A DNA stretch of 42,307 bases from NCBI GenBank assembly GCA_945862125.1, contig CAMAYC010000035.1, positions 1 to 42,307 of the forward strand, read 5' to 3'. The notes below the pieces were generated by a model. It was not told the origin of the DNA. It ran no database searches and worked only from the letters and a program-made list of their open reading frames with translations. How positions within the stretch are numbered: position 1 is the stretch's first letter; every line of letters starts with the position of its first letter. The position numbers and the translations under genes are program-made. The stretch is from Reyranella massiliensis 521. GTDB lineage: Bacteria > Pseudomonadota > Alphaproteobacteria > Reyranellales > Reyranellaceae. Below, one piece after another: positions 9,874 through 19,036 of this stretch.

Positions 9874-10501
9874 CAATACCGCCGAGGCGACACTCCGCAC
9901 CCGCAGGCCCGAGGATCGCGCACCCGAAATTGCCCGGGCGGCGCTGGAACTGTTCGTCACGAGGGGCTTCGCCGCCACCAAGCTCGAGGACGTGGCCAAG
10001 GCGGCATCGGTCAGCAAGGGCCTCCCTTATCTCTACTTCAAGAACAAGGAAGAGCTCTTCAAGGCGGTGATCACCGAAGCGATCGGCGGACCGCTTGCCG
10101 AAGCCGCGGACATGATCGGCCGCTTCGAGGGCACGAGCGAAGACCTGCTGCGCGAACTCGTCACCGGCTTCCGCGCCTTCGAGGAAAGCCCCGCGGGCGG
10201 CGTCATCAAACTGATCCTGGCTGAGGCTGGCAACTTCCCTGATGTCGCGCGCTTCTTCTGCACCCACTTCGACATGCGAGGCCGCGAGCTCTTCGCCCAT
10301 GCGCTGCGGCGCGGCGTGCAGCGAAAGGAGTTCAGGCCGATCCAGGATATCGAGACGACCGCAGTCATCCTCGTGCAGCCGCTCGCCATGTTCTCCGTCT
10401 GGAAGCGCTCTCTTGCTCCCTTCGACACGACCAACCGGCTGGGCGGCGACCAGTTTTATGCCTCCTACCTCGACTTCATTTTCAAAGGGCTCCGGCCATG
10501 A
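9854..10501 (+). CDS. TetR-family repressor of the adjacent RND pump
   Basis: A 215-aa regulator with the TetR N-terminal helix-turn-helix (APEIARAALELFVTRGFAATKLEDVAKAASVSKGLPYLYFKNKEELF, about 24-70) and a C-terminal ligand/dimer domain. There is no Shine-Dalgarno before the ATG and the promoter candidate predicts a leaderless message; no other suitable start codon precedes the helix-turn-helix. Its stop overlaps the next gene's start (ATGA), so it is co-transcribed with the adaptor and pump and probably represses all three. The ligand is unknown. Confidence 0.9.
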   Translation: MDTDQSVNTAEATLRTRRPEDRAPEIARAALELFVTRGFAATKLEDVAKAASVSKGLPYLYFKNKEELFKAVITEAIGGPLAEAADMIGRFEGTSEDLLRELVTGFRAFEESPAGGVIKLILAEAGNFPDVARFFCTHFDMRGRELFAHALRRGVQRKEFRPIQDIETTAVILVQPLAMFSVWKRSLAPFDTTNRLGGDQFYASYLDFIFKGLRP

Positions 10502-11637
10502 GTACCCGCCGCACAATCATTATCGTCGCCGCTGTTGCAGCCGTCGCCCTAGCGGCCGGAGGCATTGCCTGGAAGAGCGGCCGTGGCGTCTCCACCCAGG
10601 CCGCGACTGCGGCTGCCCAGAACGCCAAGTCGGCTGGCCAGGTGATCGAGCTGATCCCGGTCGAGCTTCATACGATCAGCCCCCGCGGCCTGGTCGATAC
10701 CGTGCGCTTCACTGGCACGACGCAGCCCGTCGACCAGACGATCGTAAAGGCGCGCGTCCCGGGACGCCTGGCCGAAGTCCTGGTCCGCGAAGGCGATAAA
10801 GTGACCAAGGGGCAGGTGCTGGCACGCTTCGAAGAAGCCGAGCTGCAATCCAAGGTCAACGAGCGGCGCTCAGCCCTGGACGCGGCCCGTGCCGACGCCC
10901 GCTGGACGTCGCGCGACCGCTCCGACAAGGAGTCGCTCGCCTCACGTAACATCGTCTCGCAGTCCGCCGCCGATTTGGCGCGCGCGACGGCCGAGAACAG
11001 GTCCTCCATGGTTGCCGTGGCCGAGGCCCAGCTCGAGGTGGCGGTCAGGAACCTCAAGGACGCCCAAGTCATGGCGCCGTTCGACGGCGTGGTTGGCGAG
11101 CGCCTCGCCAACCAGGGCGAGTCGCTGCCTGTCGATGGCAAGATCCTGGCACTGCTCGACACAAGCCATGTCGAGATCACCGCCCAGATGCCGGCCGCCG
11201 ACGTCGTGCGTCTGCGCGTCGACCAGCCTGCCACGGTCACGCTCGAGGGCTTCGGAGATCGCGCATTCAGCGGCCGCATCACCCGCATTAGCCCGACGAC
11301 CCAGGCGGGATCACGCTCGATCCCGGTCTATGTAGAGATCGTCGACCGGCACGAAGCCCTGCGCGGCGGGCTGTTCGCGATGGGCACCGTCAACGTCCAG
11401 GAAAAGAGCCACGCCCTGGCGGTTCCGGCGTCGGCAATGCGCAAGGACGACCAGGGCGACTTCGTCCTCGCCATCGAAAGTGGCGGCCTGGTCCGCAAGC
11501 CCGTCGGCGCGGTGCGCACCTGGTCACGCGGTGAACTGGTCGAGGTAAAGGGTCTCGAATCGGGAATGCAGATCGTCTCCGCTCCCCTGCCCGGCCTCAA
11601 GGCGGGGCAGAGGGTCAAGGTCATCGAAACCAAGTAG
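10498..11637 (+). CDS. RND efflux periplasmic adaptor (membrane fusion protein)
   Basis: A 379-aa HlyD/AcrA-type adaptor linking an inner-membrane RND pump to an outer-membrane channel. An N-terminal membrane anchor (TIIIVAAVAAVALAAGGIAW) is followed by a lipoyl half (VKARVPGRLAEVLVREGDKV), a helical hairpin (about 118-180), the second lipoyl half (APFDGVVGERLANQGESL) and a beta-barrel (PATVTLEGFGDRAFSGRITRISP). It starts within the tetR stop (ATGA) and ends 10 bases before the pump gene. The substrate cannot be told from sequence. Confidence 0.93.
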   Translation: MSTRRTIIIVAAVAAVALAAGGIAWKSGRGVSTQAATAAAQNAKSAGQVIELIPVELHTISPRGLVDTVRFTGTTQPVDQTIVKARVPGRLAEVLVREGDKVTKGQVLARFEEAELQSKVNERRSALDAARADARWTSRDRSDKESLASRNIVSQSAADLARATAENRSSMVAVAEAQLEVAVRNLKDAQVMAPFDGVVGERLANQGESLPVDGKILALLDTSHVEITAQMPAADVVRLRVDQPATVTLEGFGDRAFSGRITRISPTTQAGSRSIPVYVEIVDRHEALRGGLFAMGTVNVQEKSHALAVPASAMRKDDQGDFVLAIESGGLVRKPVGAVRTWSRGELVEVKGLESGMQIVSAPLPGLKAGQRVKVIETK

Positions 11638-11647
11638 GCGCACCGCG

Positions 11648-14600
11648 ATGAAGCTCACCCAGATCGCGGTCGATAATCCGGTCTTCGCCACCATGATGAT
11701 GGTGGCGCTGCTCGTGATGGGCCTGTTCTCCTACCGGCAGCTCGGTGTCGACCAGTTTCCCAACGTCGACTTCCCGATCGTCGTCGTCACGACGGAATAT
11801 CCCGGCGCCTCGCCTGAAACTGTCGAAACCGAGATCAGCCGCAAGATCGAGGAATCGGTCAACGCCATCGCCGGCCTCAAGACGCTGACGTCGCGCTCTC
11901 TGGAAGGCCGCTCGATCGTCGTCGCCGAGTTCGACCTGTCGGTCCAGTCGTCGTTAGCGCTGCAGGACGTGCGCGAAAAGGTCCAGCAGGTCCGGGCCAC
12001 CTTCCGCCCGGAGATCAAGGAACCGCTGATCCAGCGCTTCAATCCCGACGATCAGCCCATCGTGTCGATCGCCGTGCGCTCCGACATCCGCTCGGTGCGT
12101 GACCTGACGACGATCGCCGACCAGCTCATCGTCAAGCGCCTGCAGACCGTTCGCGATGTCGGCCGCGCCACGATCGCCGGCGGCGTCAAGCGCCAGATCA
12201 ACATCGAACTCGATCCTGGCCGCATGCATTCGCTGCGGGTCGGGGTCAACGACATCATGCGGGCGATCCGGGACGAAAATCAGAATTTCCCGGCCGGCAA
12301 CGTCGCCCGCGGCAACGACGACCGCATCATCGAGGTCACTGGCCGCGTCGCCGAGCCCGGTAATTTTGCCGACCTGATCGTTGCCCGGCGCGGCCTCGCC
12401 CCCGTCTACCTGCGGCAGGTCGCGACCGTGGTCGACGGCCAGCAGGAGCTGGAAAGCATCGCTACCCAGAATGGCGAGCGGGCACTGGCCATCGACGTGG
12501 TCAAGACACAGGGAGCGAACACCATTCAAGTCGCGCGCGGCGTGCGTAGTGCCGTGGCCGAACTCCAGGCCGCCGTCCCGCCCGATGTGAAGCTGGAGAT
12601 CGTGCGCGACAGTTCGCGTGGCATCCAGAATTCCGTCAGCAACGTCCAGCAGACGATGATTGAGGGTGGTCTTCTCACCATCGCCATCGTGTTCCTGTTC
12701 CTGCATTCCTGGCGCAGCACGGTGATTACCGGCCTGGCGTTGCCGATTTCCGTGTTTGGCGCCTTTATGGTGATGGCGGCGTTCGGCTTCACGTTGAACG
12801 TGCTCACCCTGATGGCGCTCAGCCTCGCCATCGGCATCCTGATCGACGACGCCATCGTGGTGCGCGAGAACATCATGCGCCACATCGGCTTCGGCAAGAC
12901 GCACCGGCAGGCCGCCATCGACGGCACCAACGAAATCGGACTGGCGGTGCTGGCGACAACCTTCTGCATCGTTGCTGTGTTCCTGCCTGTGGCCTTCATG
13001 GGTGGCATCATCGGCCGCTTCTTCTTCCAGTTCGGTGTCATGGTCTCGGCGGCGGTGCTGATCTCGCTGTTCGTGTCCTTCACGCTCGATCCGATGCTGT
13101 CAGCCATCTGGTACGACCCTCAGGCGCACGGCAACGGCCGCTTCGCCCGTATCGTGAACGGCGCCCAGGACCGCGCCAACGGGGTTTACCGGGCAGTCCT
13201 CGGATGGTCTCTGCGCTGGCCCAAGATCACCCTGCTGATCGCGCTCGCCACATTCGTCGGCAGCTTCGCTCTGCCGAAATACATAGGCTTCGAGTTCGTG
13301 CCCCAAGCCGACCTCGGTGAGCAGGTCGTGAGCATAGAAACCCCGATCGGCTCGTCGCTCGAATACACGACGGCCAAGCTCAACCAGGTCGACGCCGCGG
13401 TGCGGGAGTTTCCAGAGGTCGCGTATACCTACGGCACGGTCAATACCGGCTATGCCAACGGTAAAAACCAGGCGAGCCTTTATCTCCGCCTCCGCCCCAT
13501 CAACGAGCGCAAGCGGTCGCCCGAGCAACTCGCCCAGCCGATCCGAGAGCGGTTGTCTGGCATCCCAGGCATCCTGGTATCGATCAACATTCCCGGTGGC
13601 CCCGGAGGCGGCGTGCAGAAGCAGCTCCAGCTCTCGCTCCAGGGGCCCGACACCGCCGTCCTCGACACGCTGTCCCAGGAAGTGATGCGCCGCGCCGCCG
13701 CCATTCCCGGCATGGTCGATCTCGACCGCAATCTGAAGGGCGCCAAGCCGGTTCTGTCGGTACGGCTGCGTCGCGACGCCGCCTCCGATCTCGGTCTCGG
13801 TTCCGCTCAGGTCGCGCAGTCGCTGAGGCCTCTGTTCGCCGGCGACGAAACCAGCCTGTGGCGGGCCCCCGACGGCGAGAACTACCTCGTCATGGTCCGC
13901 CTGCCGACCGACGAGCGCACCGGCGTCGCCGATTTGCAGCGCATCTGGTTCACCGCCGGCATCGAGCCCAATGGCCTGCCGCGCATGGTGCACATCGCCC
14001 AGATCGCCGACATCATCGACGACGTGGGCGCCTCGCAGATCAATCGCCGCGACCTCAACCGCGAGGTACAGATCACCGCCAACGTCTCCGGGCGATCCAC
14101 CGGCGAGGTCAGCAGCGACCTGCAAAAGATCCTGGCCGAAACCAAGCTGCCCTCTGGCTACCGCTTCGTCTTCGGCGGCTCGACCAAGGACATGGCCGAA
14201 AGTGCCGCCTATGCCGGCCAGGCGCTGCTACTCGCGGTCATCCTGATCTACCTGATCCTGGCATCGCAGTTCGGCAGCTTCTTGCAGCCCGTGGCCATCA
14301 TGATGTCGCTGCCGATGTCGCTGATCGGCGTTTTCCTGGGACTGCTGATTGCCGGCACAACGCTCAACATCTTCAGCGCCATCGGCTTCATCATGCTGAT
14401 GGGCCTCGTCACCAAGAACGCCATTCTCCTGGTCGATTTCTTCAACCAGGCGCGGGCCCGCGGCACGCCGGTAAACGAGGCCCTGCTCGAGGCGGGCACG
14501 ATCCGGCTCAGACCCATCCTGATGACAACGCTCGCCATGGTGTTCGGCATGATGCCGCTGGCGCTGGGCCTCGGCGAAGGCGCCAGCCAGCGTGCGCCAA

Positions 14601-14761
14601 TGGCACATGCGGTGATCGGTGGCCTGATCAGCTCGACCCTCCTCACCCTGGTCGTGGTGCCGGTCATGCTGATCTACATCGAGCAGGTCGGCGCGTGGGC
14701 AAAGAAGCATTTCAGCCGGTCGGCCGACGACGTCGCACGAACGCACAAACCTGCCGAGTAA
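11648..14761 (+). CDS. RND-family efflux pump, inner-membrane transporter
   Basis: A 1037-aa AcrB/HAE1-like proton-driven exporter. The N-terminus MKLTQIAVDNPVFATMMMVALL is typical, with two large periplasmic loops and twelve predicted membrane helices. The proton-relay Asp pair is visible in SLAIGILIDDAIVVREN (helix 4), and the second half has QFGSFLQPVAIMMSLPMSLI and GLVTKNAILLVDF. Together with the preceding adaptor it forms an export system under TetR control. No outer-membrane TolC-type gene follows, so a channel encoded elsewhere is presumably shared. Drug, solvent and metabolite export are all possible; the metal-specific HME subfamily seems less likely. Confidence 0.95.
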   Translation: MKLTQIAVDNPVFATMMMVALLVMGLFSYRQLGVDQFPNVDFPIVVVTTEYPGASPETVETEISRKIEESVNAIAGLKTLTSRSLEGRSIVVAEFDLSVQSSLALQDVREKVQQVRATFRPEIKEPLIQRFNPDDQPIVSIAVRSDIRSVRDLTTIADQLIVKRLQTVRDVGRATIAGGVKRQINIELDPGRMHSLRVGVNDIMRAIRDENQNFPAGNVARGNDDRIIEVTGRVAEPGNFADLIVARRGLAPVYLRQVATVVDGQQELESIATQNGERALAIDVVKTQGANTIQVARGVRSAVAELQAAVPPDVKLEIVRDSSRGIQNSVSNVQQTMIEGGLLTIAIVFLFLHSWRSTVITGLALPISVFGAFMVMAAFGFTLNVLTLMALSLAIGILIDDAIVVRENIMRHIGFGKTHRQAAIDGTNEIGLAVLATTFCIVAVFLPVAFMGGIIGRFFFQFGVMVSAAVLISLFVSFTLDPMLSAIWYDPQAHGNGRFARIVNGAQDRANGVYRAVLGWSLRWPKITLLIALATFVGSFALPKYIGFEFVPQADLGEQVVSIETPIGSSLEYTTAKLNQVDAAVREFPEVAYTYGTVNTGYANGKNQASLYLRLRPINERKRSPEQLAQPIRERLSGIPGILVSINIPGGPGGGVQKQLQLSLQGPDTAVLDTLSQEVMRRAAAIPGMVDLDRNLKGAKPVLSVRLRRDAASDLGLGSAQVAQSLRPLFAGDETSLWRAPDGENYLVMVRLPTDERTGVADLQRIWFTAGIEPNGLPRMVHIAQIADIIDDVGASQINRRDLNREVQITANVSGRSTGEVSSDLQKILAETKLPSGYRFVFGGSTKDMAESAAYAGQALLLAVILIYLILASQFGSFLQPVAIMMSLPMSLIGVFLGLLIAGTTLNIFSAIGFIMLMGLVTKNAILLVDFFNQARARGTPVNEALLEAGTIRLRPILMTTLAMVFGMMPLALGLGEGASQRAPMAHAVIGGLISSTLLTLVVVPVMLIYIEQVGAWAKKHFSRSADDVARTHKPAE

Positions 14762-14815
14762 GCGGCGGGGGCTGTTTTCGCCTCGTCCTGGCACGAATCG
14801 CGCTATGCTCGGTCC

Positions 14816-15991
14816 ATGCCAGATGACTCCCCGACGATCGGCCTGCGTGTCGTCGACACGCTCGGTGCGGTTGACCCCCTGCAGTGGGACGCCTGCGCGC
14901 TGGCGCCGGGCTCAGGCGGCAATCCGTTCCTGAGCTACCGTTTCCTCAAGGCCTTGGAGGAGTCGAAATCGGTCGGCCGGCGCACCGGCTGGCAGCCGCA
15001 GTATCTGCTGGCGGAGGACGGCGCCGGCGGGCTGCTGGGCGCGGTGCCGCTCTACGTCAAAGCCCACTCGCAGGGCGAGTACATTTTCGATCATGGATGG
15101 GCGCAGGCTTTTGAGCGCGCCGGCGGCCGCTACTACCCCAAGCTCCAGGTCGCGATCCCCTTCACCCCAGTCCCCGGGCCGCGCCTGTTTGCCCGACCGG
15201 GGCCCCTCGCCGACGGCGTGCGTGACGCGATGATCGAGATGCTGGCCAAGATCGCCGGCGACAACGGCGTCAGTTCGGTTCACGTCACCTTCTGCACCGA
15301 GGAGGAATGGAAACGCTTCGGCGAACACGGCTGGCTGCTACGGCTGGGCCAGCAGTTCCACTGGCGCAACGAGGGCTACAAGAGCTTCGACGATTTCCTT
15401 GCCGCCCTCTCCTCACGCAAGCGCAAGTCGATCCGCAAGGAGCGCGAAGCGGTGCGCCGCGAGGGCCTCACCATCCGGGCGCTGAGCGGAGACGACATCA
15501 AACCCGAGCACTGGGACGCTTTCTTCGCCTTCTACATGGACACGGGCGGACGCAAGTGGGGCACGCCCTACCTGACGCGCGCCTTCTTCGATGTCCTGGG
15601 AGGCACCATGGCCGACAAGGTCGTGCTGGTCATGGCCGAGGCCGACGGCCGGCCGGTCGGCGGCGCACTCAACCTCAAGGGCAACGATACGCTCTACGGC
15701 CGCTACTGGGGGTGCCTGGAGAGTCACGCATTCCTGCATTTCGAGGCCTGCTACTATCAGGCGATCGACTACGCCATCGCGCACGGGATGCAGCGGGTCG
15801 AAGCTGGCGCCCAGGGCGACCACAAGATCCAGCGCGGATACCTCCCGGTGCCGACCTACTCGGCGCACTGGATCCCCGATGCCAGCTTCCGCCGCGCCGT
15901 CGCCGACTACCTCAGCCGCGAACGGCCGGCGGTCGAGCAGGAGATCGAAGGCTTGATGCAGTTCTCGCCATTCAAGAAAGAGAACGAGTAG
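14816..15991 (+). CDS. DUF482/COG3146-type GNAT-fold acyltransferase
   Basis: A 391-aa protein of the family annotated as a GNAT N-acetyltransferase or 'peptidogalycan biosynthesis protein'. Visible hallmarks are NPFLSYRFLKALEESKSVG near the N-terminus, SSRKRKSIRKEREAVRREGL, FYMDTGGRKWGTPYLTRAFF, LYGRYWGCLESHAFLHFEACYYQAID and VEAGAQGDHKIQRGYLP. The substrate is not known. TATGCT (14804-14809) lies 6 bases before the ATG and there is no Shine-Dalgarno, so a leaderless message is possible. It ends 3 bases from the convergent small membrane-protein gene. Its relation to the pump upstream is unclear. Confidence 0.85.
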   Translation: MPDDSPTIGLRVVDTLGAVDPLQWDACALAPGSGGNPFLSYRFLKALEESKSVGRRTGWQPQYLLAEDGAGGLLGAVPLYVKAHSQGEYIFDHGWAQAFERAGGRYYPKLQVAIPFTPVPGPRLFARPGPLADGVRDAMIEMLAKIAGDNGVSSVHVTFCTEEEWKRFGEHGWLLRLGQQFHWRNEGYKSFDDFLAALSSRKRKSIRKEREAVRREGLTIRALSGDDIKPEHWDAFFAFYMDTGGRKWGTPYLTRAFFDVLGGTMADKVVLVMAEADGRPVGGALNLKGNDTLYGRYWGCLESHAFLHFEACYYQAIDYAIAHGMQRVEAGAQGDHKIQRGYLPVPTYSAHWIPDASFRRAVADYLSRERPAVEQEIEGLMQFSPFKKENE

Positions 15992-15994
15992 CCG

Positions 15995-16174
15995 TCACTT
16001 CTTGTCGACCATGAGGACGCCGAGAAAAAAGATCACGAAGAAGACCAACTGCTCCGTCATTCCCAGCGGCGCTTGCCAGCCGATCTTGTCGACGATGAAA
16101 AGCGCGACCCAGAACACTGCGGTGGCAAGCACCGCAGCGCGAAGGGCGACCCAGAGCGGCCGGAAAGCGCTCAC
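15995..16174 (-). CDS. 59-aa membrane protein coupled to clpA
   Basis: A short gene that begins with GTG overlapping the clpA stop (GTGA) and encodes 59 residues. It has two hydrophobic segments, LWVALRAAVLATAVFWVALF (about 7-26) and EQLVFFVIFFLGVLMV (about 41-56), joined by VDKIGWQAPLGMT and ending VDKK. The layout is that of a two-helix inner-membrane protein. I do not recognise a family. The start overlap and complete readable frame support translation straight after ClpA. A link to the Clp protease is inferred only from this position. Confidence 0.7.
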   Translation of the reverse strand: MSAFRPLWVALRAAVLATAVFWVALFIVDKIGWQAPLGMTEQLVFFVIFFLGVLMVDKK

Positions 16175-18492
16175 TCAGCCAGCACCGGCTCTTGATTGGC
16201 CGGCGGCAATTCACCACGCTCGGGCGGCAGGAACTCGAAGACGAGCTTGGCGGCGTCGCCCTCGCCTTCGATATCGACCCGCACCGTGCCACCCTTCGAC
16301 AGCTTGCCGAACAGAACCTCCTCGGCCAGCGGCTTCTTGATGTGTTCCTGGATGAAGCGGCCTAGCGGCCGGGCGCCGAACGTCCTGTCGTAGCCCTTCT
16401 CGGCCAGCCAGCGGCGGGCGCCGTCGCTCAGTTCGATGAAGACCTTGCGGTCGGCAAGCTGGACCTCGAGCTCGGCCACGAACTTGTCGACGACGCGCCC
16501 CATCGATTCGGGACCAAGGCTCGCGAACTTGACGATGGCGTCGAGCCGGTTGCGGAACTCCGGCGCGAACATCCGGTTGATCGCATCGTCGTCCTCGTCG
16601 TGGCGCTGCTCGCGGCCAAAGCCCAGCGCCGGCTTGGCAATGTCGGCGGCGCCGGCATTGGTTGTCATGCACAGGATGACATTGCGGAAATCCACCGTCC
16701 GGCCGTTGTGGTCGGTGAGCTTGCCGTAGTCCATGACCTGCAGCAGGACGTTGAAGACGTCGGGATGCGCCTTTTCGATCTCGTCGAACAGCACGACGCT
16801 GTGGGGGTGCTGGTTGACCTTGTCGGTCAGCAGGCCGCCCTGGTCGAAGCCGACATAGCCCGGCGGCGCGCCGATCAGGCGTGAGACGCTGTGGCGTTCC
16901 ATGTACTCCGACATGTCGAAACGAATCAGCTCTAGGCCAAGCAGGCGCGCGAGCTGCCGGGTGACCTCGGTCTTGCCGACACCGGTCGGGCCGGCCAGCA
17001 GGTAGCTGCCGATCGGCTTCTCCGGTGCCCGGAGGCCGGCGCGCGCCAGCTTGATCGAGGCGGCGAGATGCTCGATCGCACGATCCTGGCCAAACACCAC
17101 GGTCTTGAGGTCGCGATCGATGTTGCGCAGCAGTTCGGCATCGTCCTTGCTGACGCTTTTGGGCGGGATGCGCGCGATCTTGGCGACGATCTCCTCGATG
17201 TCGGTCACCTCGATCGTCTTCTTGCGCTTGTCGGCTGCGACCAGCATCTGCGCGGCACCGACCTCGTCGATTACGTCGATCGCCTTGTCGGGCAGCTTGC
17301 GGTCGTGGATGTAGCGCGCTGACAGCTCGACCGACGCCTTGATGGCGTCATCAGTGTAGGCGACGTTGTGATGCTTCTCGTAGACCGGCTTCAGGCCCCG
17401 CATGATGTCGATGGCATCCGAGACGGAAGGCTCGGCGACGTCGATCTTCTGGAACCGGCGGACCAGCGCCCGGTCCTTCTCGAAGTGGTTGCGGTATTCC
17501 TTGTAAGTCGTCGAGCCGATGCAGCGCAGCTCGCCTGACTGCAGCGACGGCTTCAGCAGGTTCGACGCATCCATCGAGCCGCCCGACGTGGCGCCGGCGC
17601 CGATGATCGTGTGGATCTCGTCGATGTACAGCACCGAGTTGGGCTTCTTCTTGAGCTCGCTCAAGACCGCCTTCAGGCGCTCCTCGAAGTCGCCGCGATA
17701 GCGCGTGCCGGCAAGCAGCGCGCCCATGTCGAGCGAGTAGATGATCGATTCGCGCAGAACCTCCGGCACTTCGCCGTCGACGATCTTGCGCGCGAGGCCT
17801 TCGGCGATGGCGGTCTTGCCGACGCCGGGCTCGCCGACATAGAGCGGGTTGTTCTTGGTGCGGCGGCACAGCACCTGGATGGTGCGCTCAACCTCGTACT
17901 CGCGCCCGATCAGCGGGTCGACCCGGCCCTCGCGCGCCTTCTGGTTGAGATCGACGCAATAGGCGGCCAGGGCCTCGTTGCCCTGCTTGGCCGCGGCGTC
18001 GCCGCCGCTCTCCTCCTCGGAACCGCTGACGCGACGGGTGCGGGCGCGGCCCGGCACCTTGGCCTTGCCGTGGCTGATGTAGTCGACTGCATCGAGCCGG
18101 GTCATGCCCTGGTTCTCGAGGAATGACACGGCGTGGCTGTCACGCTCCGAGAACAGCGCGACCAGCACGTTGGCCCCGGTCACTTCGTTGCGGCCCGACG
18201 ACTGGACATGGACGGCGGCGCGCTGGACCACGCGCTGGAAACCCGCCGTCGGCAGCGGCTCGCTCGGATTCTGGGTGACGATACCCTTGAGGCGATTGTC
18301 GACGAAGGTCTCCAGATCGTGACGCAGGCGGTCGATATCGACACCGCACGACTTGAGGACCGGCATTGCGTCCTCGTCCTCCGTCATCGACAGGAGCAAA
18401 TGCTCCAGCGTCGCGTATTCGTGCCGGCGCTCGCCGGCGAGACCGAACGCGCGATGGAGCGACTTCTCGAGGTTCTTGGACAGCATGGACAT
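16171..18492 (-). CDS. clpA: ATP-dependent Clp protease ATP-binding subunit ClpA
   Basis: AAA+ unfoldase that feeds substrates to ClpP. The 773-aa protein has a double Clp N-domain (about 1-145), first ATPase with GEPGVGKT (220-227) and DEIH (291-294), second ATPase with GPTGVGKT (501-508) and LFDEIEKAHPDVF (from 558), and no ClpB-type coiled coil. The ClpP-docking loop reads LGFGR (about 613-617), where the usual tripeptide is IGF or IGL. Start 18492 has a GAGGTGG ribosome site and matches the family N-terminus (MSMLSKNLEKSLHRAF). clpS lies 41 bases upstream in the same direction. clpP is not in the window. Confidence 0.97.
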   Translation of the reverse strand: MSMLSKNLEKSLHRAFGLAGERRHEYATLEHLLLSMTEDEDAMPVLKSCGVDIDRLRHDLETFVDNRLKGIVTQNPSEPLPTAGFQRVVQRAAVHVQSSGRNEVTGANVLVALFSERDSHAVSFLENQGMTRLDAVDYISHGKAKVPGRARTRRVSGSEEESGGDAAAKQGNEALAAYCVDLNQKAREGRVDPLIGREYEVERTIQVLCRRTKNNPLYVGEPGVGKTAIAEGLARKIVDGEVPEVLRESIIYSLDMGALLAGTRYRGDFEERLKAVLSELKKKPNSVLYIDEIHTIIGAGATSGGSMDASNLLKPSLQSGELRCIGSTTYKEYRNHFEKDRALVRRFQKIDVAEPSVSDAIDIMRGLKPVYEKHHNVAYTDDAIKASVELSARYIHDRKLPDKAIDVIDEVGAAQMLVAADKRKKTIEVTDIEEIVAKIARIPPKSVSKDDAELLRNIDRDLKTVVFGQDRAIEHLAASIKLARAGLRAPEKPIGSYLLAGPTGVGKTEVTRQLARLLGLELIRFDMSEYMERHSVSRLIGAPPGYVGFDQGGLLTDKVNQHPHSVVLFDEIEKAHPDVFNVLLQVMDYGKLTDHNGRTVDFRNVILCMTTNAGAADIAKPALGFGREQRHDEDDDAINRMFAPEFRNRLDAIVKFASLGPESMGRVVDKFVAELEVQLADRKVFIELSDGARRWLAEKGYDRTFGARPLGRFIQEHIKKPLAEEVLFGKLSKGGTVRVDIEGEGDAAKLVFEFLPPERGELPPANQEPVLAE

Positions 18493-18533
18493 CGGACCAC
18501 CTCGACGGAAAAACGAACTACTTCTTCTGCGAA

Positions 18534-18974
18534 CTACTCTTTCTCCAAGGTGCACTGGAGAGGGTGCTGGTTCTTGCGGGCGTAATCCACCGTTTGCGTC
18601 ACCTTCGTCTCGGCGATCTCGTAGGTATAAACCCCGCAGATGCCGACGCCCTTCTGGTGGACGTGCAGCATGATCTGGGTCGCCTCGTCGCGCGTCTTCT
18701 GGAAGATGTGCTGCAGCACGTCGACGACGAACTCCATCGGCGTGTAGTCGTCGTTCAGCATCAACACCTTGTACATCGACGGCTTCTTGGTTCGCGTCCT
18801 GGTGAGCGTGAGCGCGCCGGTCCGCCCGTCATTGTCGCCGTTCCCGTCGTCACGGCGCGGAGGCTGGCCGCCCGGCGGACTGCCACCCGGCGGCTCCTTG
18901 GGGCCACCCAGCTTATGGCCGCCCAGCCGGTCGTCCGTGAGGCGCCATTCGCATGCGGTACGCGCAGAGACCAT
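18534..18974 (-). CDS. clpS: ClpS adaptor with Gly/Pro-rich N-terminal extension
   Basis: Adaptor that delivers N-degron proteins to ClpAP. The conserved core [60 protein letters not shown] is complete, with the [10 protein letters not shown] ligand-pocket region. The 146 aa exceed the usual 100-120 because the first 50 or so residues form an unusual Gly/Pro-rich, disordered-looking segment ([20 protein letters not shown]). The only sensible start is the ATG at 18974; the AGGAG at 18992-18988 is 13 bases away, rather far. Aat, which makes N-degrons, is encoded earlier in the window. Confidence 0.93.
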   Translation of the reverse strand: MVSARTACEWRLTDDRLGGHKLGGPKEPPGGSPPGGQPPRRDDGNGDNDGRTGALTLTRTRTKKPSMYKVLMLNDDYTPMEFVVDVLQHIFQKTRDEATQIMLHVHQKGVGICGVYTYEIAETKVTQTVDYARKNQHPLQCTLEKE

Positions 18975-19009
18975 CGTCGGGTTCAAACTCCTGGTGAAGA
19001 CGCCTTCCA

Positions 19010-19015
19010 ATTATA
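19010..19015 (-). promoter_or_regulatory. Perfect TATAAT -10 element for clpS-clpA
   Basis: Reading the minus strand, TATATAAT contains a perfect TATAAT at 19015-19010, about 36 bases upstream of the clpS ATG. No good -35 hexamer lies at the expected distance. It also argues against the in-frame TTG at 19010 as a start, as that codon lies inside the promoter. Confidence 0.45.
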
Positions 19016-19036
19016 TAGGGAGCGCAAACGCTTTCG

